NCBI GenBank assembly: GCA_025352885.1
Contig: JANXRZ010000261.1
Location: forward strand, 1 to 47,048
DNA: 47,048 nucleotides
Direction: 5' to 3'
From: Pseudomonadota bacterium
GTDB taxonomy: Bacteria; Pseudomonadota; Gammaproteobacteria; Burkholderiales; SG8-39
How positions within the stretch are numbered: the first letter of the stretch is position 1; every line of letters starts with the position of its first letter. A model generated the notes under the pieces. The model was not told the DNA's origin. It saw nothing but the letters and a program-made list of their open reading frames with translations, and did no database searches. Positions 36,961-44,473 of this stretch are shown here, in pieces. Both the position numbers and the translations under genes were made by a program.

Positions 36961-38700
36961 TCAGCTCGTGCGCGCGTAATTCACTTCGGTGCAGACGTTG
37001 AGCACTGCCTGGCGCTTCTCGTTCTTCACTGCGTTCAGCGCGCGCTTGAGGGCGGACAGCATGTCGCCCGGGTCCTCTACGCGCTCGCCGTAGCCGCCGC
37101 TGGCCCGCACGATCTCCTCGAATCGCGGGGAGGGCTCGAGGACGGAGAAGGGCGGCTTCTCGGCCTTGGCCGCATGGCCTTTGGGATACATGCTGAGCGT
37201 TGCGCGGTGCACGGCGCCCCAGCGGGCATTGTTGTTGATCACGTACAACACCGGCAGCGCATGCGCTTCGCCGACGAAATGCGTCGGGGTGGGATTGCCG
37301 AACATGTAGGCGCCATCGCCGATCGCGCAGATGACGGTTGCATCCGGCCGCCCGAGTTTGGCGCCGAGCGCCGCGCCCATGGCCCAGCCCAGGCCGCCGG
37401 AGGGCGGGTGCGAGAAATAGCGTCCGGGCTCGTTGATCGTGAGCTCTTCGAGCACCAGCGGGTACTCGTTGATGATGATCGTGTTGTGGTCGGCCACGGC
37501 GTTGATGCAATGGGTCATCCACTTCGTGGAAATCTGCCCGGAGGTCGGATTCGTTCCCCGGGGCATGCGCATGCGCAGGCGGAAGTCGGCCGACTGCTGG
37601 GAGACCGCCGCACGGCGCGCGGCGATTTTCGTCGCCGCGCCCGCATGGCGTTCCGTGCGCTGGGACAAGCGGTCGAGCGTCGGGGCGAGGCTGCCGGCAA
37701 GCGCGATGTCGGTCCTGAATCCGCGCAGAGGGTAGCGCGCAAAGAGTGGGTCCGTCCCGAGGTGCACGATCGTGCAGGCCGGGTTGAGCTTCGCGGTATC
37801 CGGGATCCACGGCACGTCGCTGTCGATCACGAGGATCAGGTCGGCATCGGGAATCATGCCGTGCGGGTCGTACCCGCAATTCATCGGGTGCTCAGTCGGC
37901 AGCGCAAGATACCGCGGCCGGTACTGGATGACGGGAATCGCGTAGGTCTCGGCCAGCCGCGTGAGGGCCTGCGACGATTCGACCGTGCGCCCGCCGTTCG
38001 AGGTGATGATCAGCGGGGTCTTCGCGGCGCCGAGCAGCTTCGCGACCTCGTCCAGCGTTTCGGGGTCGGCCGAGGGCGGGCTCATCGGCGAGATGGTCGT
38101 GCGCTTGCCGATCTTGGTGTCGCCCATGCTTGAAGCCAGCACTTCGCGCGGCAACGTGAGGTACACGGGTCCGCACGGTTCGCTCTTTGCAATCGCCAGC
38201 GCGCGGTCGACGACCGACTCGATCTGCGAGGAGTGCCGCAGCTCGTAGTCCCATTTCATGAATTCGCGGAGCATGCCGCCCTGGTCGAACTGTTCCTGCG
38301 CCCAGTTGATGTAGTTGTTGCGCGAGCCGAGCTGGCCGCCTTCGGTGATCGGCGTGCGGCCGGCGGTGAACAGGATAGGAATGTTCTGGCGCGCCGCGTT
38401 GAAGAGGCCATTGATCGAGTTCGCGGTCCCGAGCCCCACGTGGACCATCATGGCCTGGGGTCGCCCGGTAACCATGTAATAGCCATGGGCCATCGCGACG
38501 CCCACGTTTTCGTGCGGGACGATGATCGGTTCCGGCATTTGCCAACCGAGTTCGCGCCCCTTGGCCAGGGCCTCCACCAACGGCGGGAAGTCGGTACCCG
38601 AGTTGCCGAAAAGATAGTCGACGTCACGCGACGCGAGCAGGGCGAGGTAGGCCTCTGCAGTTGTTTCGGGCTTGAATTCAACGGATTGGCCAGCCTTCAT
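36961..38700 (-). CDS. thiamine-diphosphate-dependent enzyme (acetolactate synthase/decarboxylase-like)
   Basis: A 579-residue ThDP enzyme with the three-domain order of the acetolactate synthase/benzoylformate decarboxylase family. The PYR domain holds the cofactor-activating Glu64 in VPHENVGVAMAHGYYMVTG; the middle domain has PLIITSNGGRTVESS; the PP domain has the GDGAYMFGNPTPTHF motif from residue 461 with VLYVINNNARWGAV closing the ThDP/Mg site. Keeping Glu64 argues against glyoxylate carboligase, which has Val there. A 2-keto acid decarboxylase or carboligase is likely; the substrate is unknown. GGAG precedes ATG 38700. First gene of operon C and divergent from the HTH-aminotransferase gene. 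Confidence 0.9.
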   Translation of the reverse strand: MKAGQSVEFKPETTAEAYLALLASRDVDYLFGNSGTDFPPLVEALAKGRELGWQMPEPIIVPHENVGVAMAHGYYMVTGRPQAMMVHVGLGTANSINGLFNAARQNIPILFTAGRTPITEGGQLGSRNNYINWAQEQFDQGGMLREFMKWDYELRHSSQIESVVDRALAIAKSEPCGPVYLTLPREVLASSMGDTKIGKRTTISPMSPPSADPETLDEVAKLLGAAKTPLIITSNGGRTVESSQALTRLAETYAIPVIQYRPRYLALPTEHPMNCGYDPHGMIPDADLILVIDSDVPWIPDTAKLNPACTIVHLGTDPLFARYPLRGFRTDIALAGSLAPTLDRLSQRTERHAGAATKIAARRAAVSQQSADFRLRMRMPRGTNPTSGQISTKWMTHCINAVADHNTIIINEYPLVLEELTINEPGRYFSHPPSGGLGWAMGAALGAKLGRPDATVICAIGDGAYMFGNPTPTHFVGEAHALPVLYVINNNARWGAVHRATLSMYPKGHAAKAEKPPFSVLEPSPRFEEIVRASGGYGERVEDPGDMLSALKRALNAVKNEKRQAVLNVCTEVNYARTS

Positions 38701-38751
38701 GGGCGATTCTCCGGATCGGTCGGGGCGTTCGATGTAAGAACAGTTGTTTGG

Positions 38752-38765
38752 ACAATGAACCAATG
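38752..38765. repeat. candidate operator half 1, ACAAT-N3-CCAATG
   Basis: ACAATGAACCAATG here and ACAATTGGCCAATG at 38841-38854 agree at 11 of 14 bases, differing only in the central three. One copy lies upstream of the ThDP gene, the other over the start of the divergent HTH-aminotransferase gene. This spacing is what a shared regulator of the two would need. It may be chance; only 151 bases are involved. Confidence 0.4.
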
Positions 38766-38817
38766 CTACGCGGACTCGACCCTCGGTCAATCGCTTATGC
38801 GAAACACCAATCCTGTT

Positions 38818-38845
38818 TTGTCAAACTGAGTTTGTCGCTTACAAT
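38818..38845 (+). promoter_or_regulatory. sigma70-type promoter of the HTH-aminotransferase gene
   Basis: TTGTCA (38818-38823), 16 bases, TACAAT (38840-38845): five of six consensus bases in each box. The spacer contains CAAAC-TGA-GTTTG (38822-38834), a small palindrome, and TTTGTC occurs twice (38817, 38831). Initiation about seven bases after the -10 would fall on the ATG at 38852, predicting a leaderless mRNA. Confidence 0.6.
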
Positions 38846-38853
38846 TGGCCAAT
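38844..38853. promoter_or_regulatory. palindrome ATTGGCCAAT over the start codon
   Basis: A perfect 10-bp palindrome that overlaps the end of the -10 box, the predicted transcription start and the first two bases of the ATG. A protein bound here would block initiation. The N-terminal HTH of the gene it precedes is an obvious candidate for autoregulation, but this is inference. Confidence 0.45.
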
Positions 38854-40348
38854 GAATAGTGCGGAGCGGTTGGTTGAGATCTTCGGGAGCCAGGCGGACG
38901 TCGCGCGTGCCTTCCAGCTCGACCGGTCGGTAGTCAACAACTGGGTGAAGACCGGGTATGTGCCGGCGCGATGGGCCATGGAAGTCGAGCAACTGACCGG
39001 CGGAAGGATCCTCGCCGTCGAAGTGCTTAACGATGCCGCCGCGAGAAAGCCTGTACGAGTGAAGTCACGGCCCGACGATTTCGCCGGCGCCGTTTTCGGG
39101 AGCGATGCGATGTCCAAATTTGCGCCAACCAAGCGAATCCAGTCTTTCCACCCGCCGCAACGCACGCTGATGGGCCCCGGTCCGACGGAGATCCATCCGC
39201 GCGTGCTCACGACGATGAGCCAGCCGGCCATCGGTTACCTCGATCCGATCTTCGTCGAGATGATGGAAGAGCTGAAGTCGCTGCTGCGCTACGCCTACCA
39301 GACGAAGAACCCGCTCACGTTTCCGGTCTCGGGACCGGGGTCGGTCGGCATGGAGTACTGCTTCGTCAACATGGTGGCCCCGGGCGACAAGGTCGTCGTC
39401 TGCCGGAACGGCGTGTTCGGCGGGCGCATGATCGAGAACGTGGAGCGTGCGGGCGGCGTGGCCGTCGTGGTCGAAGATGCCTGGGGCGAGCCGGTCACAC
39501 CTCAAAAACTCGAAGACGCGCTCAAAGCTAATCGCGACGCGAAGGTCGTGGCGTTCGTGCACGCAGAAACCTCGACGGGCGTCCAGTCGGATGCCAAGAC
39601 CCTCGTCGAGATAGCGCACCGCTACAACGCGCTGACCATTGTGGATGCGGTGACATCACTGGGCGGCACACCGGTGCTCGTTGACGAGTGGGGCATCGAC
39701 GCAATCTATTCAGCCAGCCAGAAGTGTCTGTCCTGTACGCCGGGCCTGTCGCCGGTGTCGTTCTCGGAGCAGGTGGTCGAGCGGGTCAAGGCGCGCAAGG
39801 ACAAGATCCACAGCTGGTTCATGGACATGAACCTGCTGCTCGGTTATTGGGGCGCGACCACGCGCACGTATCACCATACGGCGCCGACGAATTCACTCTT
39901 CGCGCTGCACGAAGCGCTGCTCTTGATCCGCGAAGAAGGCCTGGAGAACGCCTGGGCGCGCGCGACGCGCCACCACATGGCGCTTAAGGCCGGGCTCGAG
40001 GCGATGGGCATGAAATTCCTCGTGAACGAGAAATACCAGCTGCCGCAGATGAATGCGGTGCTGTGTCCCGAGGGCGTGAACGAAGCGGAGGTGAGGAAGC
40101 GGCTGCTCAACGAATTCAACCTCGAGATCGGTGCCGGCCTCGGACCTCTGGCGGGCAAGATCTGGCGCTTCGGGCTCATGGGCTATTCGTGCCGCCCCGA
40201 AAACGTCATGGTCTGCCTGTCGGCACTCGGTTCAGTGCTGGTCGACATGGGCCTGCCGATCCATATCGGCGACGCCGAATCCGCCGCGCATGGCGCCTAC
40301 GCGCAGATGCATGTGAAGGACGCTCAGAGAAAGAAGAAGGCGGCTTAA
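38852..40348 (+). CDS. HTH domain fused to a class V (alanine/serine-glyoxylate type) aminotransferase
   Basis: A 498-residue single frame with two parts. Residues ~4-52 form a Cro/YdaS-like helix-turn-helix (LVEIFGSQADVARAFQLDRSVVNNWV, then GYVPARWAMEVEQLTGG), normally a small stand-alone regulator. After a ~35-residue linker, Met87 begins a normal class V PLP aminotransferase: FHPPQRTLMGPGPTEIHPRV, GPGSVGMEYCFVN, FVHAETSTGV, IVDAVTSLGGTP, and the PLP Lys291 in YSASQKCLSCTPGLS. The ATG 38852 has no Shine-Dalgarno but a strong promoter that would start on it. An internal ATG 39110 (Met87) preceded by GGGAG-N7 could give the enzyme alone. It diverges from the ThDP operon. Confidence 0.85.
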   Translation: MNSAERLVEIFGSQADVARAFQLDRSVVNNWVKTGYVPARWAMEVEQLTGGRILAVEVLNDAAARKPVRVKSRPDDFAGAVFGSDAMSKFAPTKRIQSFHPPQRTLMGPGPTEIHPRVLTTMSQPAIGYLDPIFVEMMEELKSLLRYAYQTKNPLTFPVSGPGSVGMEYCFVNMVAPGDKVVVCRNGVFGGRMIENVERAGGVAVVVEDAWGEPVTPQKLEDALKANRDAKVVAFVHAETSTGVQSDAKTLVEIAHRYNALTIVDAVTSLGGTPVLVDEWGIDAIYSASQKCLSCTPGLSPVSFSEQVVERVKARKDKIHSWFMDMNLLLGYWGATTRTYHHTAPTNSLFALHEALLLIREEGLENAWARATRHHMALKAGLEAMGMKFLVNEKYQLPQMNAVLCPEGVNEAEVRKRLLNEFNLEIGAGLGPLAGKIWRFGLMGYSCRPENVMVCLSALGSVLVDMGLPIHIGDAESAAHGAYAQMHVKDAQRKKKAA

Positions 40349-40351
40349 AGT

Positions 40352-40373
40352 ATTGGGCGCCTTCGCGCCCAAT
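40352..40373. terminator. hairpin between convergent genes
   Basis: ATTGGGCGC, loop CTTC, GCGCCCAAT: a perfect 9-bp stem 3 bases after the HTH-aminotransferase stop and 11 bases before the end of the convergent Bug gene. No long T-run on the plus side; the minus side continues into ACTTTAAG. Probably a bidirectional terminator. Confidence 0.6.
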
Positions 40374-40384
40374 GCCAGCATCCG

Positions 40385-41353
40385 TTATTCGGCGCGGATG
40401 TTGGCTTCGCGCACGATCTGCGTCCACCGCGGCACTTCGTCGGCGATGAGGTCGCCGAGGCGCTTGGGCGATCCCGCGGTCGCGATCACGCCGAAATTGA
40501 CGAACCGCTGCTGCAGGTCGGGCAGCGCCACGGCCTTGCTGACCGCGTCGTTGAGCTTTGAAACTACCTCAGCGGGCGTGCCAGCCGGCGCTAGCAACCC
40601 GAACCAGATTTCCACCTTGTAGCCGGGCAGTACGCTCGAGACGATCGGCGCACCCGGTGCAAGCGGCGAAGGCTCGGGCGTCGAAACCCCGAGCAGCTTG
40701 AGCTTGCCGGCGGTGATGTAGCCGTTCATCGCGGAGGAAGACGTCGTAATCAGCACTTTCACTTCGCCGGTCATTACGGCGTTCGACGTGGGCGCCTGTC
40801 CCTTGTAGGGGATATGGATCATCTTGATGCCGGCCATGCGCGCAAACAGTTCGCTCGCAAGGTGGCCGAGTGACCCAATGCCGGCGGAGGCATATTCAAG
40901 GCCGTTGGGCTGCGAGCGCGCATAGTCGATAAAGCTCTTAAGGTCGTTCGAGGGAACCGCCGCATTCACGACAACGAACAAGGGCGCGGTCGAAACAAGC
41001 GAGACGGGCGCGAAATCCTTGAGCCCGTCGTACCCCGCATCCTTGACCAGCAGCGGCGTGGTGCTGGAGGGGCCGTTGTTCGAGAACAGCAGCGTGTAGC
41101 CATCGGCCAGTGAGCGCGCAACTTCTCGCGCCCCGATCGCGCCGGCGGCCCCGGGCTTGTTGTCGACGATGACGGGCTGGCCGAGCGTCTTCTGGATGGG
41201 CTCCTGTAGCGCGCGGGCCATGAGGTCGGTGGTGCCGCCGGCCGGATAGGGCACGACGATTCTGATGGGCTTCGCGGGAAAGCCCTGCGCTTGCGCGGCC
41301 GCGCAGAAAGAAAAACCTGCAACAGCGGCCAGCATCCTGAATTTCACGACCAT
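40385..41353 (-). CDS. Bug/TctC-family periplasmic solute-binding protein
   Basis: A 322-residue receptor with signal peptide residues 1-23 (MVVKFRMLAAVAGFSFCAAAQAQ). Signatures: VPYPAGGTTDLMARALQEPI, VDNKPGAAGAIGAREVARSLADGYTL, IHIPYKGQAPTSNAVMTGEV and LPGYKVEIWFGLLAPAG. GGAGG precedes ATG 41353. It is the last gene of operon D, 15 bases after the CoA transferase, so its ligand is probably the acid that the CoA transferase activates. No TctAB partners are nearby. Confidence 0.92.
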   Translation of the reverse strand: MVVKFRMLAAVAGFSFCAAAQAQGFPAKPIRIVVPYPAGGTTDLMARALQEPIQKTLGQPVIVDNKPGAAGAIGAREVARSLADGYTLLFSNNGPSSTTPLLVKDAGYDGLKDFAPVSLVSTAPLFVVVNAAVPSNDLKSFIDYARSQPNGLEYASAGIGSLGHLASELFARMAGIKMIHIPYKGQAPTSNAVMTGEVKVLITTSSSAMNGYITAGKLKLLGVSTPEPSPLAPGAPIVSSVLPGYKVEIWFGLLAPAGTPAEVVSKLNDAVSKAVALPDLQQRFVNFGVIATAGSPKRLGDLIADEVPRWTQIVREANIRAE

Positions 41354-41368
41354 GTTGCCTCCATTTTT

Positions 41369-42505
41369 TTAAGTACGACCCAGCCAAGCGGCAATGACTT
41401 TTGCATTGCTCGCGCCCAGCCGGTCAATCTCAACTCTCACCTGCGCCTGCGAATTGCGCATCTTGAAGGCCGGATTCGGCGAGAGGAACTCTCCGGCGCC
41501 GTCCCGGACTGTGCCGAAAGATCCGCGTGTCTTGACCGCCTCGCTTTCCATTGCTTCGCCGACCGTCTGGTAACGCGAACAGGGCACGCCCCCCTCCAGC
41601 ATCGCTTGCTCGCACTCGTCCACGCTCCGCTCCCCTGCCCACTGGTCGAGCATGTCCATGAGGATTTCCCAGTTGCGCGCACGCTCGATGCCCATGAAGC
41701 GGGGGTCGACCGTCCACTCCGGGTGGCCGCACACCTTGGCCATGTCGTGGAAGTTGGCCGGTGAGATCGGGGCGACGATCAGAAAGCCGTCGCGCGCCTT
41801 GATAGGCCGGTACAGGGGCCGCTGGAATTTTGCAGGGAACTGCGCCTCCTGGCATTCGTAGACGAGCAGTCCGAGCATGCTGTCCATAAGCGCGACGTCG
41901 ACGTACTCGCCCTCGCCTGTGCGCTCCCTCTTGACGAGCGCCGCGCTGATCCCGCCAAACGCGAGCGAACCCGAGAGGACATCCGCGATGAAAATGCCGC
42001 TTTTGAGCGGACGTTCGACGCCGCTCTGGTATGCCATGGTGGCCATCTCGTAGCCGCACGCTGCATGCATGATCGGTGCGTAGGCGGGCAGTCCGGCGGA
42101 CGACCCCACTTGGCCGTAGCCGGAAATCGAGCAATAGACGACGCGCGGATTGAGGGCGGCGATCGTGTCGTAGTCCAGGCCGAGGCGCTTCATGACGCCG
42201 GGCCGGAAATTCTCGACGATGACATCGGCCCTCGCTGCAAGGTCCAGCGCGAGCTGATTGCCCTCTGGTGTCTTGAGGTCGAGGGCGACGCTCTTCTTCC
42301 CGGAATTGAGGCTGCCGAAATAGGCGCTGTGGGCGGTGCCGTCTTCGGCCTTTCGCAGCGGCTCGCGCCCCCGCATGTAGTCGCCCTCGAGCGGCTCGAC
42401 CTTCACGACGTCGGCGCCGAGATCTGAAAGCAGGCGGGCACAGTAGGGACCCGCGACCATCGCCGAAAAATCCAGTACCCGGAGGCCTTCCAGCGTTCCG
42501 CTCAT
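41369..42505 (-). CDS. CaiB/BaiF family (class III) CoA transferase
   Basis: A 378-residue CoA transferase moving CoA between acyl groups through an aspartyl anhydride. Visible: LRVLDFSAMVAGPYCARLLSDLGADVVKVEP at the N terminus, RADVIVENFRPGVMKRLGLDY, the catalytic Asp175 in FIADVLSGSLAFGG, and GYGQVG, where the glycine loop lies. The family handles oxalate, formate, carnitine, benzylsuccinate, methyl-branched and many other acids, so the substrate is open. ATG 42505 overlaps the GntR stop as ATGA, and the Bug gene follows 15 bases later. Confidence 0.93.
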   Translation of the reverse strand: MSGTLEGLRVLDFSAMVAGPYCARLLSDLGADVVKVEPLEGDYMRGREPLRKAEDGTAHSAYFGSLNSGKKSVALDLKTPEGNQLALDLAARADVIVENFRPGVMKRLGLDYDTIAALNPRVVYCSISGYGQVGSSAGLPAYAPIMHAACGYEMATMAYQSGVERPLKSGIFIADVLSGSLAFGGISAALVKRERTGEGEYVDVALMDSMLGLLVYECQEAQFPAKFQRPLYRPIKARDGFLIVAPISPANFHDMAKVCGHPEWTVDPRFMGIERARNWEILMDMLDQWAGERSVDECEQAMLEGGVPCSRYQTVGEAMESEAVKTRGSFGTVRDGAGEFLSPNPAFKMRNSQAQVRVEIDRLGASNAKVIAAWLGRT

Positions 42506-43248
42506 TTGCGCTTGTCCTTGGACACGGCTTCGTAGAGGGCAAGGTGAAACCGTTGGAGGCGCTTGAGCATGGAGGCCATTTCCTTGGCGGCGGCTTCGCC
42601 GTCTTTTACGCGCAACGCGGCCAGCAAGCGCTTGCGGGAAGGCATCACGTACGGATTGGGCTGGTAGCCGACCGCTTCAACGAAGTGGCGAGTCATCTCC
42701 ATGAGCGCATCGGTGAGGATGATGAGCACCGGATTCTTGGCCGCACGCGCGAGCAGCGAGTGAAATGCGTAGTGGATTTCGGCCCGACGGCCAAGGTCGC
42801 CGGCCTTGGTGGCCGCTTCAGCTTCCGCCACGTTGGCTTCGAGCGCCTTGAGGTCGGTGGCGGTGCGCCGTGCGCAGGCAAGGCGCGCCACTTCGGTCCC
42901 GATGAGGATGCGCGCTTCCGTGAGATGCTCCGGGCGGATGTTGCCCAGGCGGTACAGATCCGAGAGGCCGGCGACCACCGCGTCTCCGCCGCCTTCGCGG
43001 ATGAAAGCCCCGCCGGTCGCGCCTTTCTTCAGCTCGAGCAGGCCGGAGAGTTCTAACGACCGCAATGCTTCCCTCAGCGTGTTGCGGGACACGCCGAACT
43101 GGTCGGCCAAATCGCGTTCCGGCGGCAGGCGGTCGCCAGTCTTGAGCGCCTGGCGCGCGAGCTGGTCGCGAATCTGCGAGGTGATTTCCTCGAACGCCCG
43201 GCGCGTGGCCACTGGTTGAAATGCGGGCCGGAACGCCGTCCCGGCCAT
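42502..43248 (-). CDS. GntR-family regulator with FCD effector domain
   Basis: A 248-residue regulator. The winged helix at residues ~20-85 shows AFEEITSQIRDQLARQALKTGDRLPPERDLADQFGVSRNTLREALRSLELSGLLEL, and the C-terminal all-helical FCD domain contains the metal/ligand helices with DLGRRAEIHYAFHSLLARAA. FadR/PdhR-type members bind TGGT-N3-ACCA-like sites, and such a site (44424-44434) lies at the head of this operon, so autoregulation is likely. ATG 43248 overlaps the upstream dehydrogenase stop (TGATG) and its own stop overlaps the CoA transferase start. Confidence 0.93.
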   Translation of the reverse strand: MAGTAFRPAFQPVATRRAFEEITSQIRDQLARQALKTGDRLPPERDLADQFGVSRNTLREALRSLELSGLLELKKGATGGAFIREGGGDAVVAGLSDLYRLGNIRPEHLTEARILIGTEVARLACARRTATDLKALEANVAEAEAATKAGDLGRRAEIHYAFHSLLARAAKNPVLIILTDALMEMTRHFVEAVGYQPNPYVMPSRKRLLAALRVKDGEAAAKEMASMLKRLQRFHLALYEAVSKDKRK

Positions 43249-44396
43249 CAGTGCATCCCGAGAAGATGGCGGGAAATGATCACGCGCTGGATTTGGTTGG
43301 TGCCTTCGAAGATCTGGTTGATCTTGGCATCGCGCATGAAGCGCTCGACCCCGACGTCTTTCATGTAGCCCGCGCCCCCGAAGATCTGCACGGCGTCCGT
43401 CGTGACTTTCATCGCCGTGTCGCTGGCGAAGCACTTGGCCATGGAAGCCATCTCAGACAGCCTTGAAAAATCGCCCGCATCCACCTGGCGCGCGCATTCA
43501 TACACGAGCGCGCGAGCCGCCTCGATCTGGATGGCCATGTCGGCCAGCATGAACTGCAGGCCCTGAAACTGCCCGATGGCGCGGCCGAACTGCTTGCGGT
43601 CCTTCGCGTGCTGCAAGGCGAGGTCGAGCGCGCCCTGGGCGACGCCTACCGACGCCGCGCCGACGGTCGGCCGGTTCATGTCGAGGATCCGCATGCAGGT
43701 CGTGAAGCCCTTGCCTTCCTCGCAAATCATGTTCTCTTCGGGGATGCGCACGTCGTCGAAAAAAATCTGCACGTTCGGCACGCCGTTGAGCCCCATCTTC
43801 TTTTCGTTCTTGCCGACCCGGAACCCGGGGCTCTTCGTGTCCATCAGGAAGCAGCTGATGCCCTGGAAGCCTTTTTCACCGCTCGTTCGCGCGAAGACGA
43901 GGATCCAGTGCGCCATGTTGCCCCAGGTGATGTAGCACTTCTGGCCGTTGAGGATCCAGCTCGCGCCATCCTTCTTCGCGCGCGATTTCATCGAGGCGAC
44001 GTCCGACCCGGACTCCGGCTCGGTCATGGCAACAGCGGTCCACATCCGGCCCTTGGCGGCCTCGGGCAGCCAGCGCTGCTTCTGCTCTTCAGTCCCGAAG
44101 TGGAGCAGCGGCAGAATCACGCCGATCGAATTCATCCCGGCGATCAGCGCGCAGGCCTCCGACACCCGGGAGATCTCCTCACGCGCCATGCAGACGGAAG
44201 TGAGATCGCCTCCCGGGCCGCCGTACTCTTCCGGCACCCAGAGCTGCATGAGGCCCATGTCGCCGAAGAGATGGAAGATGCGCTCGGGGATCTTGTCGGT
44301 CGCGTCGATTTCCGCGGCGATGGGGCGGATCTCCTTGTCGACCATGCGGCGGATGGCCTCGCGCATGGCGAGCTGGGTGTCGTTGAAATACGGCAT
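43248..44396 (-). CDS. acyl-CoA dehydrogenase, first gene of operon D
   Basis: A 382-residue canonical acyl-CoA dehydrogenase. MGLMQLWVPEEYGGPGGDL, MTEPESGSDVASMKSRA, NGQKCYITWGNMAHWILVFART, DRKQFGRAIGQFQGLQFMLADM (FAD-binding Arg) and the catalytic Glu in IFEGTNQIQRVIISRHLLG are all intact, unlike the pair in operon B. The start is ATG 44396 (MPYFNDTQLAMREAI); an upstream in-frame start at 44435 lies inside the promoter. Substrate is unknown. Followed by GntR, CaiB-type CoA transferase and a Bug protein with overlaps or short gaps. Confidence 0.94.
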   Translation of the reverse strand: MPYFNDTQLAMREAIRRMVDKEIRPIAAEIDATDKIPERIFHLFGDMGLMQLWVPEEYGGPGGDLTSVCMAREEISRVSEACALIAGMNSIGVILPLLHFGTEEQKQRWLPEAAKGRMWTAVAMTEPESGSDVASMKSRAKKDGASWILNGQKCYITWGNMAHWILVFARTSGEKGFQGISCFLMDTKSPGFRVGKNEKKMGLNGVPNVQIFFDDVRIPEENMICEEGKGFTTCMRILDMNRPTVGAASVGVAQGALDLALQHAKDRKQFGRAIGQFQGLQFMLADMAIQIEAARALVYECARQVDAGDFSRLSEMASMAKCFASDTAMKVTTDAVQIFGGAGYMKDVGVERFMRDAKINQIFEGTNQIQRVIISRHLLGMH

Positions 44397-44423
44397 GTGA
44401 GGCTTCTCCGGACTTGATTTCAA

Positions 44424-44434
44424 TGGTTCAACCA
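44424..44434. promoter_or_regulatory. GntR/FCD-type operator TGGTTCAACCA
   Basis: TGGTT, C, AACCA is a perfect palindrome of the TGGT-N3-ACCA form bound by FadR/PdhR-type GntR regulators. It abuts the -10 box (44435-44440, minus strand) of operon D, which encodes a GntR-FCD protein, and lies upstream of the divergent enoyl-CoA hydratase gene. Repression of both by that protein is the simplest reading. Confidence 0.65.
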
Positions 44435-44465
44435 ATTATAGTCGTCAGATCATAATTCGTGTCAA
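44435..44465 (-). promoter_or_regulatory. sigma70 promoter of operon D
   Basis: On the minus strand TTGACA (44460-44465) and TATAAT (44435-44440), both perfect, are separated by 19 bases, slightly longer than the optimal 17. Initiation near 44428 would fall inside the operator and leave a leader of about 30 bases before ATG 44396. Confidence 0.65.
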
Positions 44466-44473
44466 GCGACCTC

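Noticed and set aside
36961..38700. Calling the ThDP enzyme glyoxylate carboligase because a Hyi-like gene is near
   Set aside because: Glu64 in VPHENVG is conserved here, whereas glyoxylate carboligase has Val at that position.
44459..44473. GTG 44459 as start of the enoyl-CoA hydratase
   Set aside because: It lies in the -35 element of the divergent promoter and the added five residues are not needed; ATG 44474 is more likely.
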